In this document: piece by piece, positions 10,481-20,719 of the stretch
Layout: every line of letters begins with the position of its first letter
Numbering within the stretch: position 1 is the first letter of the stretch
Position numbers and translations under genes: made by a program
Notes under the pieces: generated by a model
The model's input: the letters and a program-made list of their open reading frames with translations, nothing else
Database searches by the model: none
What the model was told of the DNA's origin: nothing
Assembly: GCA_020002185.1 (NCBI GenBank)
Contig: CM034533.1
Coordinates: 36,154,082 to 36,218,081 of the forward strand
From: Paraescarpia echinospica
Lineage: Eukaryota; Annelida; Polychaeta; Sabellida; Siboglinidae
Reading direction: 5' to 3'
Length of the DNA: 64,000 nt

Positions 10481-11080
10481 CAACGACATCAATCATGATG
10501 CTGCTTTAATATTGCCCGTTTTGTTGAAGCGATGGAGATACTATCACTGTGTTCACCGAGCGTAAAGGTATTTTCTTGCAACAGGGCAAACATCGTGGCA
10601 GCATATTTTGGCTTCAAAAGGACACAGTGTTCTGGTTGGACAAAGGTCGGCGGCCATTGGTGGCTTTCAAGGATCTAATTAACCTTTTCAGTTTACTGTT
10701 ATTGATTTGTGTATCGATAAATAGCTAACTGTAGATTGCAGTCACTTTTATTTGTTTCAATTGTGAGTTCGAAATGTTTGTTTTCTTGACCATGAGTACT
10801 GAGTCCCGTCTTTCAATCAGCACATTCTTAATGTACTTGCAATACAGTTCATTACCCAGCGTTAGCTTTGTGTGCAGTGCTTTCATGAACAACCACATAA
10901 TGCATTATGTCACGCGTAACCAGGGCCATGAGTCCTTTTCATGTTTCCATGAATTAATTCCGAATTATCACCATGGCATCGCACATATTGTACACCTGTT
11001 TTAGAACATGTCCTGCGTCGAATGTCCGTGCCCGTTTCTTTGTGCGGGTTTATCATGGGAATTATATAATTCATTAAATT
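10481..11080. other. unassigned stretch
   Basis: No gene recognised. A 76-aa open frame at 10774-11004 (+) has no recognisable motif. Confidence 0.5.
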
Positions 11081-11090
11081 CAATTACTTT

Positions 11091-11127
11091 AAGTGGCAGG
11101 TCCTGACTTGCTCAGAACCTGCCACTT
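11091..11127. other. imperfect hairpin (16-bp arms, 5-nt loop)
   Basis: AAGTGGCAGGTCCTGA at 11091-11106 pairs with TCAGAACCTGCCACTT at 11112-11127 with one C/A mismatch around the loop CTTGC. It is too short for a usual miRNA precursor and may be the core of a small palindromic transposon. Confidence 0.7.
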
Positions 11128-11129
11128 TA

Positions 11130-12692
11130 TATTGCTGATTTGGAAGGGCCTTCGTGTCCCTTACGTGGACTGGTTGCCAACGGGAGTAGTTCTTGTGGTC
11201 CGGCACAAACAAATAAAAAGCTAGTTTTTCCAGCATGTCCATGTAGACGGCGACGTTCCTTCGCATGATCTGTTGTCTTACTAACAATATTAGTATGCAT
11301 TGAATGTAATCGGTTAATGTTGCATAACATACCTACAGTTGAATAGCTATGTAAGAATTGACCTGATATTAAACAAAGTACCTAAAGTACAACTATGCCA
11401 AATTTAGTACTTTGCCCTTGATGTAAATTACTCTGATATTAATAATACGGAATATGTACTTTTCATTAGGCACTAAATTGTTGAATTACACGATTAATGA
11501 TTAAAACAATAATAATTATTTAATACCAATAAACAGTGCATGGATGTATGTCTAAGATAGATGTTAAACACATTGTGCAAGTAAAATATGTAGGCTTGTG
11601 TTAATCTGTTATTGCAAATTATATGTTAAAATTACAAAAAAAGTACATTGTAATTAATATCATTGTTTTCTAAATTGTAGCGACCATTTTTGATTTATGC
11701 GTTTTCAAAATAATGTAACCTATCAAAACTATTTAAATATCGAGATATGGTAGTAATGGAATTATGACATTATTTGATCCTTGACATTGGCCTGACCTTC
11801 CCTTTGACCTTCAAAATCGGACAGCCCCGACTCAAGAATTGTGTATCGTCCTGTGCCAAATTTGATGTCACCACCACTCCCTTAAAGGATTCCACCTGAT
11901 GTGACAAAATTAAATATCGCTGAGAAAAGTCGTATCGGTCTGTCTCTCTGCTGGCATTCCATGCATAGAAACCAATTACACCAATCCTGTGTACAGCTGT
12001 TGAAATTAATCATATCAATATTCCAGTTGGCCAATTTCTGTGTCAGCATTATTACTTTTTGGGTGTGCAACCATTTAATATCGTGGCAGTTTTAACTTCA
12101 TTGCCATTTCACATCGCATATGTGATTACGAATCAATGTGACACAGTACCTCCAGAATAGCAAGGCTTAGATTTATGTTGAAATGTTATAATACGAAGAG
12201 TGTTATAAATAGCTATATCAGTTGCCACAGATGCAAAATACAACTATCTTAAGTGGTACCGAGCTATATTTGACATTGATACTTTTGGTATTGATCAACG
12301 AGTTTCCGGTAGATGTCTAATTGGTTGATGTCTTGCTTCTGATCCTGCTTCTGTGGAGGTAAGCATAGTTACATGACCGGTGGACCATGACCGGTGAATC
12401 GTGGTCGGCGGACCATGGTCTTGTACTTAACGTATAAACAAACAGTGATTTAGGTAATCGGCAATACAACGGCAGTCGTTGCAATATTCCTTATTTTTAC
12501 AATATACTTAATTATGGAACGTGTAAAGGCAAACCTGAAAATAGGCTTGCAGAGAACATAACTCATCTTTATGCATTCACAGAAACAGTCCGTACGCACA
12601 TTTATATTTTTAGAGACATATTAAACAGTAACTAAAGGTGGACAAGGACTACTCGGTGTTTATTATCTTACTTGTAAGAAAACGTTCGTCTA
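11130..12692. other. AT-rich unassigned stretch
   Basis: No gene seen. Around 12375-12420 there is a short run of GACCGGTGGACCATG-like direct and inverted motifs. Short open frames are not convincing. Confidence 0.5.
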
Positions 12693-12844
12693 TAATAAAC
12701 TATAAATACAATTAAAGGTAACATAATAAAGATGGATAATAAACTATAAATACCATTAAAGGTAACATAATAAAGTTGGATAATAAATTATAAATACAAT
12801 TAAAGGTAACATAATAAAGTTGGATAATAAATTATGAATACAAT
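12693..12844 (+). repeat. 44-bp AT-rich tandem repeat, about 3.5 units
   Basis: Units start with TAATAAA at 12693, 12737, 12781 and 12825 and contain AATTAAAGGTAACATAATAAAG. They differ by only a few bases. Confidence 0.9.
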
Positions 12845-12849
12845 TCACA

Positions 12850-13434
12850 ATGCGCCTGATTATGACAAACATACATGTGTTCTGCGAATAGTGCGACGAT
12901 TGTTGTTGTCCTGGTGTAAGTTTGGAAATTCATTACACGGTTCACATTTGTATGCTTAATTATATAATTGTAATTGAAATGAAAAATACTAAACAATAGT
13001 GATATAATTATAATTGAGTTAGTTGATGTGTTAAGACATAATCCTGGTTGTGATTGATGTATGTTCAAAGCATGAAGTCAATCAATAAAATCAATTATAG
13101 TCTATCTACGATATTTTGATCTCCTAAGATGCATGCGGCAATGTATTCTATCTATACATATATCTATATATCGGCTGCCTCCACGAATTGCCGCATGATT
13201 CAGCCCCATATCAGCCTCATTCTTGCACAAACAACTTGTGGCGATAATAGACTAATAAAAAACAATCCAGTTGTTTTGACGGAAAGCACGAAAGGCCCGT
13301 CTTGCGAAGCTTTACCAGGAAAGCAAACAGCTTTTTGTTCACATCGATTCTTACGGCTATGCGCCGATTGATAAGACCAGAATTGTAATTCACCAATTTG
13401 TTATGAATTCAACCCAAATAAAACATATCGAAGG
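12850..13434. other. unassigned stretch
   Basis: No gene or element recognised. A TATA-rich TATCTATACATATATCTATATATC tract lies at 13148-13172. Confidence 0.5.
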
Positions 13435-13435
13435 C

Positions 13436-13600
13436 CTAGTACAGAACAATGTCGTGGTATCCATTTTGAAATAACATGCCTACCAAAATGTATTACAAAT
13501 AACCAAATGATCGTATGATTTATAGAACGAACATGAATGGTGAATATGTAGCGAAGACGCCATTTAAGATCACGTCGTGGTAAAATGCAGTTCGTTTGCA
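13436..13600 (+). repeat. dispersed repeat, member 2
   Basis: Second member of the pair with 10320-10480, with similar length and spacing of conserved blocks. It diverges after about 13600. Confidence 0.6.
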
Positions 13601-13604
13601 ATGC

Positions 13605-14308
13605 GTCCTGCTCCGGCACGGGGAGAGATAACGCTGTAGTTCAGTATATACCAAACCGTGTAATCGTTGTCCATTGATTTTGTTTAGTGCTAGAGAAAAT
13701 TACAATATGATTGATGATTGGTGATAACAGTCGTAGAATCACACAATACAAAAATAAAGCAGTTTGTCCAATACACATCAAAATATTGTATGACAAAACA
13801 TGTTACGTAATTTCACATATTTACGTTCACATTTGCATACGAACTGGATTGGAGCACATTTATCCAAAACGACACTTTGAGACCACACCTAGCCTTGGGT
13901 TGATACGTAATTTTATTGACAAATGATAGATACATTTAGGAGCTATCGGTGAATGTATGTGCACACACATAAGTGGATTTGGCTGGCGCCTTTGTCGCGT
14001 GCAGATCGCCATAGAACTGCTGTTATGCGTTGGCACTTCGCTCAATGTGTCCATCACTGTTCTTTTCTTTGGCATATTTTTGCAGCCTGATCTTCTGATA
14101 CTGCTTCTGTTATGCATGTTTTGTCTTACAACACATTCCTTGACAGATCAGTTCGCTATATGATTCTCTTGTCATACAGATGTATACACATCCCTGACAC
14201 AAATGTGACTTTTGACGTACAAGCGTGTCATTTTGCACAGTTGTAGACATCGTCCAAATAATATTGTAAGAATGTCACCAACCACGAAAAAGTTATATGT
14301 GACTCTAT
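13605..14308. other. unassigned stretch
   Basis: Short open frames on both strands, none recognised. Confidence 0.5.
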
Positions 14309-14380
14309 GCCCTAGGTAAGATTCGAACCCGGACTCTATTGACTAAGAACCGATGCTCTAACACTGCGCCACTGCCCTCC
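14309..14380 (-). mobile_element. tRNA-Lys-like pseudogene or SINE head
   Basis: The minus strand reads GGAGGGCAGTGGCGCAGTGT, including an A-box-like TGGCGCAGTGT, then an anticodon-loop-like TTCTTAG (CTT, Lys), then a B box GGTTCGAATCT. The T stem and acceptor stem do not pair well (no 3' partner of GGAGGGC), so a functional tRNA is unlikely. A tRNA-derived SINE head or a tRNA pseudogene is the better call. It differs from the SINE at 4018 and 61583. Confidence 0.6.
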
Positions 14381-14508
14381 ACGAGATGTGATTTAAAACG
14401 CTTTTGTCGAGTTTTTGACAAGTTCGAAATGTACCAAAATGACCAATGGCACACGGAGCAGAACTTGTAGATCACTCGATGTCTAGGGAAATCTGACGAA
14501 GTGGTGTT

Positions 14509-15315
14509 TAACAAGATTTAACAAGATTATCACCCAGATAATTAAATCTAGATGGCAGGTGGACAAGGAAGCCTTTTGGCTTATCGAGAGTCCAGCCCTT
14601 TTCATCTACGTGTATTGTATCCCGTCCTAAGGTACGTGTCAATTTTATTTTAAAACATATTCGCGCTACTAGCACCTACACAATCAACAGATACGCTGTA
14701 TGTTCCAATCATTTACGATACTGTGTGAAAATGAGAATTTTCTTATATCTAATCTACACAGCTCCTTTACTAATGTAATTTAATGTCCTTAACTCCTTCT
14801 GTCTTTCTTAATTGACAAAACAATATTTCTATCAATAATCAACCATTCAATATTTTTAAAACTTCTACCTGATCTCCTCTCAATCTCCTGCTCTCTAGTG
14901 TTATCAAACCACATTCTTTTAGGCGTATTTCGTAACTAAGATCTCTCAATTTTGGTATCATTTAGTCGCTCTCCTCTGTACTCTTTCTAGCATATCTATG
15001 TCTTTCTTGCGATATGGCCTCCACGCTTGTATACACTATTCTAAATGAGGCCTAACTATTGTTTTGCACAGCGGTATTATTAGTTCTTTTTCCTTATACG
15101 CTATATTTCGCCTAATTAATCCAAGTACCTAATTTCCCTTTGAAGCTGCAATTCCGCACTACTCTAAAACATTCATATGAGCACTACTTGTTAACCCTAA
15201 GTCCTTTTCTTTTACAGTAATACTTAGTACAGTACCACCCCCATTGTATATTGTACATCTTCGTTCTCATATCCTGTGTGGAGGTATTTACATTTCCCAA
15301 TATTGAACAACAAAT
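14509..15315 (-). mobile_element. CR1-like retrotransposon, copy D (5'-truncated, reverse)
   Basis: Reverse-oriented 3' part of the CR1-like LINE. The tail GATTTAACAAGATTTAACAAG at 14515-14535 is the complement of the CTTGTTAAAT tail. The 3' UTR block GGACAAGGAAGCC follows, then the reverse complement of the RT C-terminal coding up to the GGGAAATGTAAATGCC block near 15300. All frames are broken by stops and indels. Confidence 0.85.
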
Positions 15316-17157
15316 GTTACCTTATAAATGAACGAATGGCAAGAGTTCCACCTAAAACGGAGCCACCGGGAGATAGTCTGAAAACTATGTAACTATCATT
15401 GGGTGTCCATCTCTCATTTACCCGGTCACCGGAGAGCCAATTCTACGGATTACAGGGACAGTTATGTCAACATTTGTCTTCGTGCTACGCCGTCATTGTC
15501 AAATCACTGTATTAAATGGAATAGCTGCTCTTTCGTACATACTAACGCGTCGTTGCTGCCATTTCATTATATTAAATGGAGTCGTACATCTTCCAACAAG
15601 AAATCCGACACGATTCATAGCCACTTTATTAGAAGAAACATCAATCGCCATAAATACAGGTAAGTTTTGTTGCCACTGAAGTGTTTCATGTTATTCAACT
15701 TCCAGTCCGTCATACTGCGCATCCAAAATATTGCGCATCCATAACACGCGTTGCGTGACAACATATCAGAGAACATTAGAGCCATTCTGAAAAAATAACC
15801 GATCAGTAAAAATGGCGGCCATTTAGAAAGAGATACAGGTAAGACGATCACTAACGGTGACAAAATTCAATACGAACGATCTTAAACGACATCTGTAACA
15901 CATATACCACGACAATGTCTGTGTGCGACTGTTTTCGTGAAATATTTCGAAAATATTCATTCACCTTATTCTAAACGAAATTATAAACCAACATTTTTCA
16001 CATTTCGTACTATGCGATGTGTGATCTTGTTCGATTAAGATGTTTTGTGATTATTTTGGTGATTGTTTGATTGTCTTGGTATAAACGCGTTTGACTGGTT
16101 GCAAAAATAAGAACACCAAACTTTGATTTTGTTTACAAAACTATATATTAACGATTTACACAGAAACACGGTTAGATAGTGTAACAACAGTTGCTACGAA
16201 CAGTAATAGTCAGGTTATGGTAATAATTGTCAAACAATTTACATAATAATCAATCAATTCAAGGAATTTACTCGTTGTGTGTATTTCGTGCAGTTAACAT
16301 CAACCCAGTTGTGTCTAATCGACGTCAATCTGATGAACCCATTCAAACGTTTACACACTTTGCGTTGAATGTTGATTTTCCGTTACATTATTCGGTGCAA
16401 CCGACAACTATACATTCAGGTCATATGCTATTTTGACAACAACATACATTTATAACAATATGCAAACGATATTTCAGGTCAATTTATATACATATACTCT
16501 AGTTTTACCACTTCACAATGTGACAATGTGGCATTATTGTTATGTTACTGGCGTGTGATTGTGAACATTTCATGTTTATGACGTCACGATGCCACTACGT
16601 GACATCAGTGTTTCATCACAGATATGTGGTGTTCACAATGTGTCGGGTGACACGATCATGTGTTTTGTGGGCGTTAATCCGACAATCTGTTGCCAGAACA
16701 GAACATCTGTGCGACTCGCGTATCATTGAGCAGTCGGCGGAAAACGTCAAACAAAGCTATTGCACATTGCGTTATCGGCCCACGGTGATTATTTCAATGT
16801 GTATAATTCACACCACCAACGCACGACAATCACACGACCATTTCAGTCGAGCGCGACTCTCTTCAGTGCAGCGTGGTCTGGTGCTGTCGTCACCGTGACG
16901 TCACACGTATTGTTCATAGAATTCCTTACGAACTGGGCGGCTCTATGGAACCTCCGGTTGCGTGTTGACAATCAGCATAACGCAGCATAAGCTGGATTAG
17001 GAAGATTGCAATTTCGTTCTGTCAATACGACCTGCCTGCGGTGCGTGCCTACACGCACACATGCCCAAAACATGCGCGTTCAGCTCACATCAGAGGATTA
17101 ATCGCCGACCAGACGTCACGATGACGGGGATATATGTGTGTGACCGGCACCGGGTCG
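15316..17157. other. unassigned stretch 3' of the GPCR gene
   Basis: No gene recognised. A perfect CRE-type palindrome TGACGTCA lies at 16896-16903, but its position downstream of the GPCR stop gives it no clear role. A 118-aa open frame at 16542-16898 (+) has no known motif. Confidence 0.5.
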
Positions 17158-18914
17158 CTACATGTACGACATCTCCTTATTCTGCGACACCAGACTCGTG
17201 CTTGTCGAGTGTTGCCGCAGCATCAGCAGCTTGGAGGCTTTGGAGCTGCCGCGACGGAGGAACACCCGCGAGATGGCGCTGCGGTAGTACGATCCCGTCA
17301 AACAGTACAGGAAGAAGTTGATACCGTAGTTGATGTTGAAGATCGTACGCGTCACGTACAGTCTGTTGCTTATGCGCATGGCAGCAACCGGGTCCTGCAA
17401 GCAACGATAGACAATGTGAAATACTTAAATGAACTAAGTACAAATGGATGCAGCCTCGACTTTGAGGGATGCTCTCACAAGTGCGCAAAGTCTAAAACAC
17501 GCGTAGTGTTCCGTACTGGTTTAGACCACCACCACCCATCCCCACCACCACCCACCCCCACTTTCACCCACCCTCACTACCACCCACCCCTACCGTCATC
17601 CACCCCCACCTTCACCCACCCTCATCCACCCCACCCTCACCCACCACCATTTACCCCCATCCACCCACTCACCCACCCCCACCCACCCTCACCCATCCCC
17701 ACCCTCACCCACCACCATCCACCCCGACCCACTCACCCACCACCACCCCCCACCCACCACCACCCGACCCCACCCGACTCCAACCCCAACCCACCATGTG
17801 TGCGCATGTGCATGAGTGTAAGTGTGACGGTTGTGAAGTTGGTTGTAGTGTTATGTGCATGAGTACGTGCGTGCATGGGTGTATTTGGTGGTGGTGATGT
17901 GCATGCGTGCATGCGTACCTGCGGGTGCACGCTCTGCACGAACTGCTCGCACCAGACGACGAAGTAGGGTATGTTGAGGCACACGAAGCACGTGGACACG
18001 GCGAGAAGCGTCAGCGTGAACTCTAACCTCAGCCGGCTCTCCTGCAGCACGAACGTAACGTGACCGCTCACCTTGTCCCGCGTGACGAGCTTGTGCGTGA
18101 TGAGGCAGTTGAAGACGGTGATAACGACGAGGGGGACGGCCGTTATAGCGAGGCCGTACACAAGCTCAAGAAGGAAGACGATGCCGCCGAGGTGCGGGTC
18201 CCGCGTGCACACCTTGGCCGGGGCCACGAGGTCCACACCGCTGTCGCTGTTGTCGCGGCCAACAAACCTCAGGTTGGCCGGATATGTCGACACGTTGTAC
18301 AATCCACTGATAAGCGGCTTGTAGAGGCTGATGAGAGTCGCTGTGCCCGCGACGGCGACGATGGTTCGGCGGGCGATGGTGCGGGTACAGATGGCACGGC
18401 GCTGCAGCGGACGGCACACGGCGATGTAGCGTTCGACCGTGAAGGCGACGACAAGCCATACAGACACGAAGCGGAACGTGTAGGCAGCATACAAGAAGGT
18501 GCGACACACGCCCGGCGCATTGATCCACGCCAGGCGGCGGTGGGCGGGTGGCCAGCGGGGCAGGCCGTTGTTGAGCCAGTCCAGCCACACGTAGCTGACC
18601 AGCACGAGAGAGTCAGACACGGACAGCGCGGCCAGGTAGAGACTCGCGGACAACTTATACACGGTCGGCGAGAGGAAGACGCGCAGGGAGATGAGGTTGC
18701 CGATGAGGCCTACGACGATGATGACTGGAGTGACGAAGGCGTAGAAGTCCTTGCCGCCTTCCGATGGGTACACGGCCGAGTCGAGGTAGAGCGCGGGGGG
18801 CGGCGAGGCTGTCGAGCCGTTCGTACACAGCCAGCTGCTCCACGCCGAGTCGTTCGACGAGAAGTATGACATGAGTAGACGGATGAGGTGCTCGTTCTTG
18901 CAGTCCGTCGCCAT
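17158..18914 (-). CDS. rhodopsin-family (class A) peptide-type GPCR, two exons, 410 aa
   Basis: Predicted seven-transmembrane receptor of the plasma membrane. Exon 1 is 18914-17919 (332 codons) and exon 2 is 17394-17158 (78 codons plus TAG). The intron has donor CAG/GTACGC and acceptor TTGCTTGCAG and is phase 0. An in-frame TAG directly precedes the ATG, which fixes the start. N-terminal sequons lie at residues 21 and 32. TM1 is about 57-80 with GN at 72-73. TM2 contains LAALSVSD (Asp101). TM3 ends in ERY at 161-163, in place of DRY. Cys137 and Cys236 are placed for the extracellular disulphide. TM5 is about 244-268 and TM6 about 298-320. TM7 is in exon 2, with NINYGINFFLYCLTG in place of a canonical NPxxY. 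The VERYIAVCRPL and NYGINFFLY blocks resemble FMRFamide-receptor/GPR139-like invertebrate receptors. Ligand and exact family are inference; the class A assignment is firm. Confidence 0.88.
17522..17795. repeat. CCACC-rich minisatellite in the GPCR intron
   Basis: Imperfect repeats of CCACCCCCACC and CACCCACC on the plus strand, that is GGGTGG on the transcribed strand. It fills about half of the 524-bp intron (17395-17918) and creates long but meaningless open frames through the intron. Confidence 0.9.
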
Positions 18915-18949
18915 CTACAGCAATGATCAGCGATGTTCAACAACGTCGA

Positions 18950-19210
18950 CGGCGACGATGACAACAAACAATAATAAATAGCAACAACAACAACAACAGC
19001 AACAAACAACAATAAAAGTAGCAGCAAAAACAACAACACCACAACAGCAACGAAAATAACAGCAACAACAACAAACAACAACAACAACTACAATAACAAC
19101 AACAACAACAATATCACCTCCATCAACAACAACAACAACAACAACGACGATGACGACGAAAACGACAACAACAACAACAAGAGCAACAAGAGCAACAACA
19201 ACAGAGTAAC
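18950..19210. repeat. (CAA)n-rich tract upstream of the GPCR start
   Basis: Imperfect AAC/CAA trinucleotide repeat interspersed with GACGA. It lies 40-300 bp upstream of the GPCR ATG on that gene's 5' side, so it is in its leader, a 5' intron or its promoter region. Confidence 0.85.
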
Positions 19211-19259
19211 ATATATGTAATGATACGTTAATTTAGGATAATTGTAAGTGCATCTCATC

Positions 19260-19500
19260 CGATGCGCCGAGACTCCACCGGGTCTTTCTAGGTTCTACCT
19301 AGTCGCTTCATTGGTCCGTACGCCTCTGATATAATAACTGGCGGTGTATTTCAGAAAGTACATCAGTGGTTATCTACAGTTATTTCCACGCGTATTTTTG
19401 ATATGCTAGGCTTTGCCCGAGAGCCTTTCCTCGACCTGAGAGAATTGAGTGGCAATCAATTAACGAGATGGCGCCAGTGTAAACGAGTGGAGTGTTTCGC
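19260..19500. repeat. possible dispersed repeat, member 1
   Basis: Contains GAATTGAGTGGC and AGATGGCGCCAGTGTAAAC. Near-identical blocks occur in the same order at about 47270-47322. Similarity outside those blocks is weak. Confidence 0.4.
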
Positions 19501-19575
19501 CATGGGTGTGTTTGGTCTATAAGCTAGTGGGTAGGTGGAATGTTATAATTATACATCGACCCGTGTCCACGTGCG

Positions 19576-19593
19576 CGCGCGCGTGTGTATATG

Positions 19594-19635
<42 letters not shown>

Positions 19636-19760
19636 GGTGCACGTGCGTGCGTGCATGTGCGTGTGTATTTTTTGTATTTGTGTATAAGTGCGTGCGTGTG
19701 TATGTGTGGTGCGTGTGTGCGTGCGTGCGTGCGCGCGTGTTGTGTGCGTATGTATGTGGG
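19576..19760. repeat. GT/GTGC-rich microsatellite
   Basis: (GT)n with GTGC and GTAT interruptions. It produces poly-Cys/Val and poly-Thr/His frames that are not genes. Confidence 0.95.
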
Positions 19761-20055
19761 TGGGGTTGCGCGCAAACACTATGAGACATTGACATATTGT
19801 TCTGCAAATGATGCGCAACTCTCTGGAACTGAATTGTCAACCACTGAAGCCTGTACTGGTGCTAAATGAACATGAACACGTTACACCTGAATCACGAACA
19901 TTGGGGACTGATTGTGTTTTCGTCTAATCCATCAAAGACAAACGACGTGTGTGCTCCTGGTTGTTAGATAGCAAAACGAACGCGCTGTGCAATATGTGAG
20001 GAATCTTGTGTCATACCGGACAGCCATCTGACTAATGAGACACAAGTGAAGCAAT

Positions 20056-20160
20056 ATGAGTTCCTGTTTCTACCACATCCGAAACATCGGCCAAGTCAGG
20101 AAATACATCACTGACAACACCTGCAAGCTTCTAGTGCAGGCTCTGGTAACATCTGGCTGC
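20056..20160 (+). pseudogene. small non-LTR RT fragment
   Basis: The frame starting at 20056 reads SSCFYHIRNIGQVRKYI, then LLVQALVTS. This resembles the C-terminal RT region of L2/CR1/Jockey-group LINEs (CFYHLRNIxxIR...LVHALVTSRLDYCN). Similarity ends before the DYCN block. It belongs to a different LINE family from copies A-D. Confidence 0.6.
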
Positions 20161-20599
20161 ATCTTGGAGATGCGGGAGTTGTTCCGTGTACCCGTGGGAC
20201 ATCGACGGCGTGTGTGCCTGATAACCATAACACGCAAGAACAAACACATAACGCGTAATGTCAGTGTGTCGTGAACTGCAATGGCTTCCAATAAAATAAT
20301 AAAATGCCGGATCCGCGTTACGGTCAACTCGTGTCCGTTAAATGGATAGCACTGACGTACCTGAGTGGCATTGTAGAGAAACAACAGCACACTCCCTCTG
20401 TATGATCCAGTAGGAGCAGTCACACGACCCGACAGAGCACAATAAAAGACGCAACACTCGCGGTATATTTTATATGCATTTAAGGACACTTCCGTTTTTA
20501 CTAACGTATGAGGGTTAATGTGAATGTATCACTACCATGTCCGTTTGCCTTAGTTATTATTAATGATTGTAGGGTTTCCATCAAATGTTCATACGCATA

Positions 20600-20712
20600 C
20601 CCAAACGCACACATACATACGCACGCATGCAAGCACACAACACACGCAAACACACACACACACACGCACATGCAAGCACGCGCGCGCACGCACGCACACA
20701 CGCACACACATC
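20600..20712. repeat. CA/CACG microsatellite
   Basis: Alternating ACAC/ACGC tract. The open frames across it are repeat artefacts. Confidence 0.95.
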
Positions 20713-20719
20713 ATTATGT

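Noticed and set aside
14309..14380. Functional tRNA-Lys gene
   Set aside because: Acceptor and T stems do not pair, so it is called a SINE head or pseudogene.
16896..16903. Functional cAMP response element TGACGTCA
   Set aside because: A single 8-mer downstream of the GPCR stop with no promoter context; probably chance.
18060..18869. 269-codon plus-strand frame
   Set aside because: It is antisense to GPCR exon 1, has low-complexity charged content and no domain; the GPCR frame is far better supported.
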